DNA from: Callaeas wilsoni
Lineage: Eukaryota; Chordata; Aves; Passeriformes; Callaeidae
Reading direction: 5' to 3'
NCBI GenBank assembly: GCA_013398955.1
Contig: VWPU01001281.1
Location: 1-64,000 of the forward strand
DNA length: 64,000 bases
This document shows positions 47,595-58,888 of the stretch, piece after piece. The position numbers and the translations under genes are program-made. Numbering within the stretch: the first letter of the stretch is position 1; each line of letters begins with the position of its first letter. The notes under the pieces were generated by a model. The model ran no database searches. It saw only the letters and a program-made list of their open reading frames with translations, and was not told the origin of the DNA.

Positions 47595-47796
47595 ACTGCC
47601 ATGGGCAGTAGTGAACACCTTCCACTAGCCTAGGTTGCTCTAAGCCCCATCCAATCTGGCCTTGGACACTTCCAGGGATCCAGGGGCAGCCACAGCTTCT
47701 CTGGGCACCCTGTGCCAGGGCCTCAGCTCCCTCACAGGGAACAATTTCATCCTAATATCAAACTGAAATTTCCCCTCTTTTTATTTGAAGCCACCA
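47595..47796 (-). mobile_element. CR1 LINE, 3' part of an interrupted copy (inverted)
   Basis: Inverted CR1 from 'tactgccatgggcagtagtg' through 'aggttgctctaagccccatc', 'cagggatccaggggcagcca', 'tctctgggcaccctgtgcca' and 'cctaatatcaaactgaaatt' to 'tttgaagccacc'. It continues after an AT-rich interruption at 47905. The left edge lacks the terminal tail. Confidence 0.95.
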
Positions 47797-47904
47797 TATA
47801 TTACATATACATCACTCTGCATTATAGTATATATAATGTGTGTAATAATATTATATACATTACCTTCCTCTGTCTCCTCCTGTGTCCATTGCCTTTTGTC
47901 TCTC
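47797..47904. repeat. AT-rich interruption inside a CR1 copy
   Basis: About 108 bp, beginning with tata/taat alternating sequence (atatattacatatacatc through aatattatatac) and then pyrimidine-rich. It sits where CR1 normally continues. It may be an expansion or a replacement of CR1 sequence. Confidence 0.6.
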
Positions 47905-48056
47905 CACAGTGCACTTCCAAGAGGAATCTCACTGTATCTCCTCTATGCCTGTCTTGTAGGTGGCTGAAGAAATACTGAGATCCCTCCTAACCTTATCTCA
48001 AGATCAAACAAAACCATTTCCCTCAGCTTGTCTTCATAGGTCACCTGCTGCAGGTG
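47905..48056 (-). mobile_element. CR1 LINE, 5'-ward part of the interrupted copy
   Basis: Matches the more 5' portion of the CR1 3' region in inverted orientation: 'ccaagaggaatctcactg', 'tatctcctctatgcctgtct', 'ctgagatccctcctaacct', 'ccctcagcttgtcttcatag' and 'gtcacctgctgcagg'. Order and strand agree with it being the continuation of the copy at 47595. Confidence 0.82.
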
Positions 48057-51000
48057 GCGAGTCTGACTAGCTAGAAATTCCTCACATTGTCATCGTTGCC
48101 ATTGGAAACTTCAGATCAGAGGAAATCTCCCCTGGTGGTCACGTCCTTCCAAAGAGGCCAGCGAGAGGCCTCGCAATGCCTTAGGGAAATGCGCAGTGCC
48201 TGGGAATGCTGGGATTAGCGCAGCTCTAAAAAGGCTCCTTAAGTTTTTTGATTGCTTTGGATTTAAGGTCCCTTGCCATCCTTTTAGATGTCAGAACGGA
48301 TTTTTGCTTCACAATAATTTATAGAAATATTATGTTAATATGTTTAGATTTCTATGCAATAAGAAGTGACTGTAAGAAGTCATATAATCTGTGGGACTGT
48401 CAATTCTAGATGGGAATTTTCAACAGGTGCCCTGGAGAAAGGAAATCATGAGTGCCAACAACATGAATGAGTTTTCAATAGTCAATTCCAATTTTGAAGC
48501 TATTTCCAATTTTAAGTAGTTAATTCCAATTTCTAAGTAATTAGTTCCAATTTTTGCAACTTGAGTTGCAAGTCTGTGAGAGCAGGATGTGTAAGGACTC
48601 TGCACACCAACACAGTGATAAGAAGGGCTGTTTTTTGCTAAAAGGAATTCAGATTTTGTAGATTTTTCTAGTGCTGTGCAGTGTGTCATTATTTTAACAC
48701 ACTGCTGAAGTTCAACCAGTTAATGTTTCACTGAGTGTATGTTGAAATTTGGAGGATTTTGTGGGTTCTAGACACTTCTAGCCATTATGTAAACTCTCCA
48801 TAACTGTGGTAACATTTCTAATGAGATTATCAGCTTTGTGATTTCCTCCAGCCTGTTTCATATGCTAGAGATCATTTATCCAGGTATGTAAATTTATATT
48901 GTGTAACTTTCCTTTTCTGCTGAACTCCTTTCTTTCTGAGACAAGACATTTTTCAAGACAGATTTTTGAGAGGATTTAAATGCTCTGAACAAATTGAAAC
49001 AATTTGAAAACATTTTAAGCTGGAGCTTGCCATAAGTAAATACTCACTTCTAGCTCATGTGAAAGTGATTTTCCATAGCGTGTGCCTAGAGCAGGCTGAC
49101 ATTTCATGAGTGATGATTGTCTGGTTTATTTGGGCATTTTTATGCTACTGACACATGTCAAATAAAATCAGAGATTTTTCTATCTTTACAGCTATTCTTG
49201 GAAAAAAATAGAAACAAAAACCCCCCATCTCAGGTTTCCTAGTTACAGTTCTCCATCTACATATTTTGTAGATGCATTCTGCACTTTTTTTGACAGTATA
49301 AGATTTCATGGTTTTAAATTTGGCTATTTTCTGGAGTCCAGTGCTGCAATTACAGTGTTATCTAAAACTGTGTGACCTCTTGAATGTTAAAACTTACTTT
49401 AGGTTATGAATTCCCTCTGATTTCTTTAAGTAATTCCCAATAAATTTAACATCACTTCTTGCCAAGATAAGGCCAGCAGCATTTGCTCCTTGAATTCTGT
49501 TTATTATTGGATATTAATGAATATCTCTATTGCTATCTCCCCCAGACAATTCTATGGTATTATTAAAATACAATATCACCTGTTTCACTGATGTGTTTTT
49601 TTGTAATTCTACTGAAGAAGAAATATATTAGCTCCTCTATTTTTCTTTATTTCATGATACTTTTTGTAAACTACTTGGTTTTTCTTCTGAGAAAACTTTT
49701 AATCCAGAAACAAGTTCAATAATCAATCTTACCTTTGTTTACTCAAGCACTGCTGAATTTGCAACACTGTAGAAGTATAAAGCTTATTATTATTTAGTAC
49801 AGATAGAGATGATGCCTTGTGTTCCCTTCCTTTTATTTTACTGGAAATGAAAATTCATGTGAGTGTGGACTTTATCATATTTCTGAACTCATTGAGTTAT
49901 GAATCTTCATTTTACAGTGTTGCACTGAATCAGCTCTGCAAACACAGAAAACCACAGGCATGCCCAGGAAAAGCAGGACCCAATCTTCCAAAGGAACCTT
50001 TGGAGTCTTGCACCCCGACTTCCACAGAACTCCTGAGTGACTGCACAGGAGGGAATAGGAATTATCGTGTGATAATGGAGGCAGAGGTTTGAGATGCTTT
50101 GAACAGCAATTGCAAATACTCCGAAGGAGCCCTCAAATTCCCTGGGAACGAGCATAATATAAAGAAGTTTATGTTCCTTTGGCAGACAATCTGTAGGTTA
50201 TGAAGAGCAAGCTAAGTTTCCTTCATACTTATGTCTTCTGTGTGACAATTGGTTTAAGCACCAACGCTGCTCAGCCAAGGAGGATGAAGAGGGCTGCGGT
50301 GAAGAGGGGAAGAAAGCTGGTCCTGAGGCAACTGAGTCAACTCTTATAGATGTAAAAAGTTTGTAGCTTTTTACATCTTTAAATCTATAGCTGGAAAGCC
50401 ATGGCTCTGGTACTGCTCCCACCCTGCTTTTCCATCTCCGTCTGCTGTGGGACATCTCAGTCACAACACAGCCACCGTTTTTTTTCCCCTAAACCAGTGG
50501 CATTTTGATTTATCAGTTCTGCATTTAGCCCTTTACAAAAATATCTTGCTCACCTGATGCATGAAAAAAAAAAAAGGCAAAATGGTACTTTGAACCCTAT
50601 GTTTTCAATTTCTAATGCACCACTTATCCCCTTGGGCTTAATTTTGGTAGAGAAATCTTGCCCAAACCTTCAGGGAGAACACGCAGGCTGAATTATTTTT
50701 GTCAACTGAAGCAATAATTTTTCATCTCTGCCTCAATAAGAAAATTGTGAAGATCAAGTTAACAGGTTTAAAAATCTGTAGAAAAGCATCTCTTGAATAA
50801 ACTGAGAAAGTTTGTGTAAATTTTTCTTCTTTCTACTATGTGCCTCTACAGCAAATGAGGGTGATAAGATTGTGGCTGTTATTTTTTTTAAGGAGTCAGG
50901 TGATATTTACAGTGGTCTGTGCAAATTACTATGGATGACGTGGATGAGAATCCGAATTTTTCACTTCTCTTTGCAGATGTGTAGTCTACCAACCCTGTTC

Positions 51001-51570
51001 TATTTTGTATTATAATGGCTCTGAAAAAAGTTAGCTTGGGAGGCGCCCCTTTTAGGATACCTTGCATCAACATGGAATTAATTTGGTGGTAAAACAGCAG
51101 AAACAGTAGGATTATTAAGCATGAAAAACATGGAGTCCTAATTACCAGGTAGAACTTTCCTTTACTGGCTTCATTTCCAAGTGCACAAATTCTGTTTAAG
51201 TGCAGAAGACAAACACTGATGTAAATTATTAATATATTATATTCATGTCATCAGTCTGGATTTCAGTGTACATTGAAATGTTCAAAAATGGTTCGCCTTT
51301 CAGTGTAAGAGCACCTTTGCTGAAATAACTTCAGAAAAACACAGAACAAAACACGACTAATGTTGGGGCTCTTTGGAAATTATATGCTTTGGAATGAAAT
51401 TAATTAGGATTGTCTTCTTTGGACCCTGGCTCTTCACATATTTAGGTACAACAGTGTGTAAAGTGATACTCCCACTTATCAGCTATTTCTACTTAGTGCC
51501 TTTCTCCCTCTTCTTTTGGGGAGGATCCAGAGGGGAGGAGTGGATAATTGTTATTTTTATAGCCAGGAAT

Positions 51571-51688
51571 TCTTTCCTTCCTCTCCTCCTCCTCATCCCA
51601 CTGCTGCAGGGCTGCTGGAAGGGACTTTCCAGCACCGTCTCCTTCGTTGTCTCCCTTCCTTCTTTCCTTCTTTCCTTCCTTCTTTTCT
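51571..51688. repeat. CT-rich low-complexity tract
   Basis: Two pyrimidine patches (cctctcctcctcctc near 51579 and cttcctttctttcc-type units at 51651-51688) flank a short mixed segment. Confidence 0.8.
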
Positions 51689-51735
51689 GAACAAAAACTT
51701 TGTTACCATAGAAGTGTTTCTCCCAGTTTTGTTGG

Positions 51736-51757
51736 TTTTTTTTTTTTTTTTTTTTTT
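51736..51757. repeat. Poly-T run (T22)
   Basis: Longest homopolymer in the window. No adjacent retroposed sequence was recognised on the - strand. Confidence 0.95.
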
Positions 51758-52674
51758 AATATCTCTGTTTGTTAAGCCACTTTTGGTCAAAGCTTGTAAC
51801 AGAATTATTACATTTCTCACTTGCATTAATGTAACGATGATTATATGATGCTCCTTTTCAAGCAAATGGTTTTCTCTAGCAGGCTGTGTGCAAACTTTGC
51901 AGAGCTATTTTCTAGACAAAACAGAAGAACTTTTTATTAATTTTAGGTTTTAATTTATTTTTCTTGGCGGGGGGGGGGAAGTTTTAAATTAACCACAAAA
52001 CAGAAAAGCCCATAGGAGCAAAGCATAAATTACTAATCTACTGGTTTCTAAGAATTGCATTTTGTAGGCAATTTGTTGAGAGGCCTTTGAGAATTTTGTT
52101 ATTTATAAGAATGTTACAGTTCATTTATATTTTATGCAGACATAAAAAAAAAACTTATTCCCAATTGTCAAAAAGGAAAAAAAACCATAAACCAAACAAC
52201 TCACCCACTCCCACTCCTCTAGGCAACTTATGGTAATAGTATCTTGTGTATTCCTTAATTTTAATAAAAATCTACTGAAGACTGCTTGGATTGCAGCCTC
52301 AGAGCTGATATTCTAACCTTACCAAATTTACAAAGATTATGGCAGTTTGTTAATTTTTCTGGGAGAGAGGGCTTGTTTCATTAATGTATGTTGAGTTTGG
52401 ATTCATTGCTTTGGTGTTTTTTATATTTTGCCTTATACCATAGGCTGCCACCAGAATTCTGCACTTTTAGCTTTGCTTGCAACATGTAATGTTTCTCATT
52501 TTTATAGATATACACACATAAGAGCTTTTTTAAATAGAATAATATTAAACAAGCATAGGAATAACAGTCTTTGCAACCTCTCTGCTCATGGTTTTAAGGT
52601 CTTTGATGGCTGTAGATCTTAATGCACAACTAAGGCAGTGTCCTGAGCTCACTGGGATGGATTAAATTCCTTCC

Positions 52675-52818
52675 CAGCTGTCCCTGTGCTGCCTTGCTTT
52701 GCATTTGTGCCAGGGCTCACCACCCTCACAGGGAAGGATTTCTTCCCCATATCCCATCTAAACCTTCCCTCTGTCAGTCTAAGGCCATTGTCCCTTGTCC
52801 TGTCACTACAGCTAAAAA
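52675..52818 (-). mobile_element. CR1 LINE, internal 3'-UTR fragment
   Basis: Inverted CR1 without its terminal tail: 'gtgccagggctcaccaccct', 'cacagggaaggatttcttcc', 'atatcccatctaaacc' and 'ccattgtcccttgtcctgtc'. The left limit is uncertain. Confidence 0.92.
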
Positions 52819-55040
52819 ACACCAACCAATTCCACTCTTCCAAGGGCTGAGTCTGCAGGTTGGTAGAGAAGGAACTCTGCATGTTCACGTTCATTTAATA
52901 TTTGTCCTGCTCCATTCCCAAATGACAGCAAACAGGACAGAGAAAAGGCACTTCTAAACCTGTTTAAATTGTTGTTTAGGGGTTTCTTCCCTTAATTTCT
53001 GTAAGGTCTTGAACTATGGGGCATTTTCCCTCTTTTGTTGGAAAACACCAAATATGCATTTCCTAACCTTCTCTATTAAAATGAGCAATCCTATTCCTCA
53101 CATGACCTCACTAAGGAAGATTCTTTTCTCCATTAAGCATTTATCACTTTGGAAAGCATTCCAAAAGTATCTATTTAAATGATAGAACAAGGACTGCAGA
53201 TCATCAGGGATGGAGCCATCAAGTAGTCCATGTACGAAATATTGTTCTCCATCTGAATGCCAAAGGATTGCCTTCCATGCAAAGCAAACAACAGTGACAG
53301 AACGAGGGAAAATGGCATTTTTCTAGAACTTTTAAAAACACACAAGTTATTAGAACCTCTGGGAATTATCAGCATGTTAAGACAGGAATTGCATGGTCCC
53401 ATAATTCCAGCTGGAAGCTACCAGAAATTCCTCAAGGGTGAGCAGAGCTAATGTAGGTCTTGGCATTCAGTCCCAATAAAGACTTGATTGGAGTTTAGTT
53501 TGTCTGTTTGCCCTGTTGCTCAGATATTCCACCAGCTGATTCCTCCTTTTTACTCTTTTGTTATCTAAGAGATGAAATTTATCTTGGGGGCACAAAAATA
53601 AATCCCAGCATGGCTGATCTGCAGTGACATAGTGGCACGGTTGCCAATGGGAGCTAAAAAAATTAATCTCCTTCTGAGTCAGTTTGAACACAGCAATAGA
53701 TATCACAGCTCCAAATAATCCCATTTTTTTCAGATGATGAGTCTTTCCATAACAAGGTCAATCAGATATGAGCTGTGTTCACATAAAACACTACACTGAC
53801 TTGGATTCTGGCTTTGATGATGGACTTCTTTTACTTATTCTTTAGAAAGACCTTTAGAACATTTCAGAAGATTAGTGAAATCTTTCAGTCCTGTTAATTT
53901 TGTACTTATGTGTTTAATGTAAACGTGTATTGTTGGATAGCTTACAAAGGGGAATTTCAACATTGTCCTTGACTTCACAAGGAAATAAACTTTGAGACCA
54001 GCCATTTGAAAAAGGAAAGATGGTGAAATTCTATGAAAATATTTTAAAGCTACATTGTTTTAGCCGTTGAGTGAAGGTATTTGTTATATTTGATGGCATA
54101 TCTTTCTAAGTCCACTAAAGGACTTAAGCCAAATGGGACATTTGCTAATATTTAATTTTATTAAAAAAAAAAAAAAACAAACTAACAAAACAAACAAACA
54201 AACAAACAAAAGCTCAAAACAGATATACAAACCACTCTTTTTGCTCTGAATAAAGGGGATTCAATTTTCCTGCAGGTCTACATCAGCTCTGGCAGAGAAC
54301 TGCCTCCTGCTTGATCCCCATGTGTGACTCGGTGTCACATTTGTACTCCAGGTCATGCTGGCACAGTAGCAAAACATCAATCATGTGTTTCCACCCTGAG
54401 GTCTCAGACACACTTGATATTCACCCTCAGAAATATTACACATAGACCCTGTCCTTCCAATGAATACACAAATCAGAACTTTCTGAAATGACCTGACACA
54501 AGGAAAGAGAACAAAATCATGTCTAGATTTCAGAGTCCTTTACTCGGCATTGGTGGAATTCCTGCTGTTCCAAAAGTGTGCATGTGCTTAATGGAAACAG
54601 GAAGGCAAGGCAGTTTCTTAAATTAGCTGCTGGGAAACAAGAATTCAGCAGGAAATAAAATGCAAGTTAATTTGGTTTTAGGATTAATAGAAATCACGAC
54701 ATTCAGAGGTGTCTGGATGAGAGCTCAGAGTAGACCAAAACTCACAATGGCTGTCTGTAAGCATTGATAGAACCAATACCCTTTTCTTATTCTATGTCCA
54801 TCACCCCACACGTTATTTCTTTTCAACTCAAACCATATTTATTTAGGAAATATTTCTCTTCCAGAGACTGTGGCATAATGGCTACAGTGGTGCATAAATA
54901 TCTAGGAAAATATATTTGAACCTGTAAGTAGAAATACTTCAGGCAAAGAACTGGATGTTTTGCTGTCCTGAAGCACAGAGGCAGCAGGTTTGGTTTATTA
55001 GCTGTGTGTTCAGTTTTCTTTCATTTATTTACTGTAAATT
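52819..55040. other. 2.2-kb AT-rich stretch without a recognised gene
   Basis: Contains poly-A followed by CAAA units at 54163-54211. No gene, RNA or mobile element recognised. Confidence 0.5.
54163..54211. repeat. Poly-A plus (CAAA)n simple repeat
   Basis: A15 followed by CAAACTAA and at least four CAAA units. It could be the decayed tail of a retroposed sequence on +, but nothing upstream is recognisable as one. Confidence 0.9.
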
Positions 55041-55195
55041 TCACAGAGTCACAGATGCATTTAGGTTGGAAAAGCCCTCTGAGATCATCGACTCCAATCC
55101 TTCCCCCAGCACTGCCAAGGCCACCACTACCCCATGTCCCCAAGTGTCACATCCACAGGTCTCTTAAGTCCCTCCAGAGATGGAAACTCCACTAT
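55041..55195 (-). mobile_element. CR1 LINE, 3' end (ggttggaaaagccc type)
   Basis: Inverted CR1: 'tcacagagtcacagatgcat', 'ttaggttggaaaagccctct', 'gagatcatcgactccaatcc', 'cagcactgccaaggccacca', 'catgtccccaagtgtcacat' and 'ctccagagatggaaactcc'. Well preserved, cut after about 155 bp. Confidence 0.93.
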
Positions 55196-56232
55196 TTGTT
55201 CAGGCGAGTCTGGGGTATTACAATGTTAAAAGTGTTTTCTGTCCATTCCAAAGTGGATTTTCTTTCCAAGTTCTTAGAGCACACTTGAATTCCCTTGAAA
55301 ATTTTTTATCTAGTGTTATCTGAACAATCTGAATCGGAGCTCTGATGGTCTCCAACTCCTGTGGATTGAATACATATTTGTGTTTTTAAAAAAATAATTT
55401 TAAATTACAGTGTACAGCATATTAAACCAAACTATAATCTTTAGTAAAAATTGGTTACTACAGGGTAAAAAAGAAATCATTCAATTTGAGATTGCAAAGC
55501 GTAGAAGTTGACATTTTTAAGGAATTTTTTCTCTGGAGAAAAATGACTTGTGACATTGATTCAGCGTATAAAACAGAAATGCATTTGAAAAATTAATTTA
55601 AACTGAAATTATGAAGACTGGACATTCAGAGATGAATCCACATTCTGTAGAGAATAAGCTTAAATATGATATTTTCTCCACAAATCTCTCGTTACAAGTG
55701 TGATAATAAAGTCTGAGTGTGTATTCCGGTCTATTAACCCGCAATGGTTTTGTGAACTTCGTCATTGCATCCTACTGGTCATAACATGATTATTCCACGA
55801 ACACTTTCTAAATATTTACAAAGTCCACAGCTGTCATTTTAGTTTTTCTTTTCAGAGAGTTAAAATAAAAAAAAAAGAAAGGAGGAAAACAGAAGGATAG
55901 CTCTGGCATTAATACATGAGCATGCAAAACAGGCAGGGCCTTCTGAGAGTGTCTACCATGGCTCTGCTCGTTGTCCCCAGCACTAAGAAAGGAAGGACAC
56001 AGCATAAATCCCAATGAGGAGGATATGGAGACAAGGAGAATCTGTTCTGCTGAGACCAATGTGGCAACAGGGTTATTTGGAGACCAGGTCAAAAGACGGT
56101 AAGAACGGACAAAAATTACTGATATATGAACATCAGGAAAAATCGATTCTTCTAAACGTAATTTTGTTTGTAAAGCAATTTTTTACCAGAATCAGACTCA
56201 AAATAGTAGTGAAGGTACTTTTAAAATACCGA
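55196..56232. other. 1-kb AT-rich stretch without a recognised gene
   Basis: No feature recognised apart from a short A-rich run near 55863-55880. Confidence 0.45.
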
Positions 56233-56588
56233 ATGAATTGCTCAGCACATTTGCAGATGACAGGAGGCTGTGGCTGCCACGCCTGAAGGGTGGGATGCAA
56301 TCCAGTGGAATGTTGCAATAGGAAAAGGGGTTAAGGTCTGAAACTAAAAGAGAGTCAATTAAGATTGGATGTAAGGAAAAAGTTCTTTATAATGTGGCTG
56401 TTAACACTTGGGAAGAGGTTTTTCCAGAGAAGCTGTGGCTGCCCCATCCCTGGAACCATTCAGTGTCAGATGGGACAGGGCTCTGAGCACCCTGGTCTAG
56501 TGGAAGATTGTCCTGTTCACTGCAGGAGGGTTGGAGTGAGACCTTTAAAGGTCCCTTTCAACCCAAACTATTTTTTGATTCTATGATA
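56233..56588 (+). mobile_element. CR1 LINE, 3' end with a reverse-transcriptase remnant
   Basis: The only copy that reaches into coding sequence. Bases 56238-56261 read in frame E-L-L-S-T-F-A-D-D, matching the LS-x-FADD catalytic core of CR1 ORF2 reverse transcriptase; the next residue is Arg where CR1 usually has Thr. Codons downstream ('gggatgcaatccagtgg') also fit the CR1 order. By 56365 the sequence has jumped to the 3' UTR ('ttggatgtaaggaaaaagtt', 'gagaagctgtggctgcccca', 'tctagtggaagattgtcctg') and ends in the tail 'ttttttgattctatgata'. So most of the ORF2 end is deleted and the element is dead. Confidence 0.92.
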
Positions 56589-58740
56589 TATTTTTTACAA
56601 GGTTATCTTGGCACTGTCATAAAAGCTCTATTTAAGAGAACGGTATAAAATAAATTTTTCCATACGATTTGACACCGTAGCAACTTTTTTGTAGTCTTAC
56701 ACTCTTCCCTCATCTAAAACAGATCCCTTACTTTCCTTCTAATTTCCCTCCTTGACCTGTACATTAAGCTTTAAAAGAGACAGAAAAGCTCAGCTTCAAA
56801 CGCAATTGGATGGCAAACTATTGCCAAAGGAAAATTTGCCGCAAAACAAATTTACATTTAAAAGTTTTAATTGTTATATATGAATGGAAATATATAGCAA
56901 AGATTTTCCTATATCAAACACAGGAATTTCATAAATCCACAACTAAACTGATGTACATTGCTGTAGGACCGATATCTTCTGGTTTGGGGCTCGGGAGCAG
57001 TCATGGGCAAAGTCCTGACATTTGGAAGTCCTTGGTCAGACTCCTGAGTTTGACTTGGAGTTAGAGATGGAAGAATCTAGATCTGTGAGATAAAGTGACA
57101 AACATCAGAACCTAGGTCGCAGTGTTTTGGGAGTCTTATGGAGAACCTGGGGTCCCAAAACTCTGGAAATAACAAGTTTTTGGAGTGCTGACTGGAGAGT
57201 TGGTCTGAAATTAGGAGTGCTCTCCATGAGCAGTAATGACTTGAGAAGAAAGGGTTTAAGATTAAACCAACAAAAATATCCAGGATTTTCTTCTGCCTTG
57301 AACTAATTTTATTTGATAAACTGAGTCCTAAATAAAATTTCAAAAACTGGAATGTTGTGTTTCAACCAAGTCTGTCCTCATGTGCCTTCTGAAAACAGCT
57401 ACAGAAAAAACCCCAATCTTGTAGGATCTGATCTGATTACACAGACATCAATAGCACTTTTTAAGTGTCTTAAATGGCAACAGATTGGAGCCTTAGGTGC
57501 GGCAGATCTGCAAAGTAGCAAATGCCATAAACTCCTTGGGGTCTCTTATTGGAACAGATTATATGGATGATACTTTGAGAGAAGCACTGTAGTGCAAATT
57601 TTTTAAAGGCTGAACATGTTTTCTAACAAAATAATTAATGTTCTTGAAAAGAAGAAACCCTAAACCCCCATTTATGTGCAGTCAATTACCTCAGGCAATA
57701 TATTGTGTAAACACTGGAGATAAACGTTGCTCCTTACTTACAGAGACCAAGATTTTCTCTTTTAAAAGGGTTTTACAGCTTGCTGTTTGCATGATCTCAG
57801 AATCTCTAGGTGCACTTTTGAGGCCAAAGAAGGACTTATTTTTATCTTTGGATTTGCAAAATAAACCCCTCTAGGAAAAGCTCCATACTTAACCTCTCTC
57901 TTCCTGTAGTGCTGTTAACTAAAGAGGAAAACCAGGTACAACGAGGGGAATTTTCTGTCCTTCGGAGAGAGTGAGAAGGAAATCTGCATAAGCTGTATCA
58001 CCAGTTGGACTTGTTGTGACAGTTCCTGATAATTAATGTCTCTGCAGAACAGGGATCAACAGGCTGTAAACTTCAGAGATAATCACATCTGTGTGAATTT
58101 CAATTTCTAGGGGAGCAGTTGATAATTAATGCTCCTAATAAGCATGAGCAGCTTAGTGAAAGAACAGAGTTTATATTTATAAACAACTTTTGTGTCAGAA
58201 AGGCTCTCAGCCCTGCTAATGGACCATATCAGCACCTACAAACTGTCTGCAGCCAACACTGGTGGAGAGAAACTGTTTTCCAGTTCAAACTCTGTTCTCT
58301 AAAGCGTGTTCTTATTGTTTATTTCTCTAACTGTTTTTTCCAACTGCATTTAATTAGCATTGGAAATTAATCACTTCGGAGCTTAAATACTTAAAAGCCA
58401 ATATGGTTCAGTGGGAACCATTTGTTCGTCACAGTAGATAATTGAACACAACCTTGAAAAATAAATTGATGTGTTCCTTTAGTATGTTTTGCACTGATTT
58501 GATGATTGAAATGGCAGATAGGCCCAGATCCCAGTTTTAGACAGTGAAACTGGTCAACCTGTGAAGCTCAGAGGATTTCTGTGACACTTGTGGCAATGCC
58601 AGTGCTTTCCAGTCCTCACCTAAGTAACATCAAACCGTAGCTTATCTGTCTTTATTAAAGCTGAGTCTTACTCCATTCCTTCAGGTAATGTACTTTATAA
58701 CGTACTGATTTCTTTTATTTATTTATTTATTTATTTATCC
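56589..58740. other. 2.1-kb AT-rich stretch with a candidate regulatory element
   Basis: Two identical 12-bp motifs tgataattaatg (58027-58038 and 58120-58131) lie 93 bp apart in unique-looking sequence. A TTTA microsatellite occupies 58713-58738. No gene recognised. Confidence 0.45.
58713..58738. repeat. (TTTA)n microsatellite
   Basis: Six TTTA units directly against the 5' truncation point of the following + strand CR1. Confidence 0.93.
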
Positions 58741-58888
58741 ATCCCCATCCCTGGCAGCGTCCAAGGCCAGGCTGGAGGGGGCTTGGAGTGACCTGGTCTA
58801 GCGGAAGGTGTCCCTGCCCATGGCAGGGGGTGGAACTGGATGCGCTTTAAGGTCCCTTCCAACTCAGACCATTCTATAATTCTATGAT
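58741..58888 (+). mobile_element. CR1 LINE, 3'-end fragment
   Basis: Sense CR1: 'catccctggcagcgtccaag', 'gccaggctggagggggcttg', 'ggtgtccctgcccatggcag', 'aaggtcccttccaactcaga' and the full tail 'attctataattctatga'. One of the best-preserved 3' ends in the window. Confidence 0.97.

Larger units (their letters stand above)
48057..52674. other. 4.6-kb AT-rich stretch without a recognised gene
   Basis: Holds a perfect 12-bp hairpin at 50348-50378, an A12 run near 50563, a CT-rich region at 51571-51688, T22 at 51736-51757 and G10 at 51969-51978. No coding gene recognised. Frames across the CT-rich region are composition artefacts. Confidence 0.5.

Noticed and set aside
48838..48890. Plus-strand 32-nt exon-like segment ending in cag|gtatgt
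   Set aside because: Weak acceptor and no supporting context.
49722..49778. Minus-strand 34-nt exon-like segment (ctacag ... aaag|gtaaga)
   Set aside because: The pyrimidine tract is weak and two of three frames have stops. It shows how often such pairs arise by chance here.
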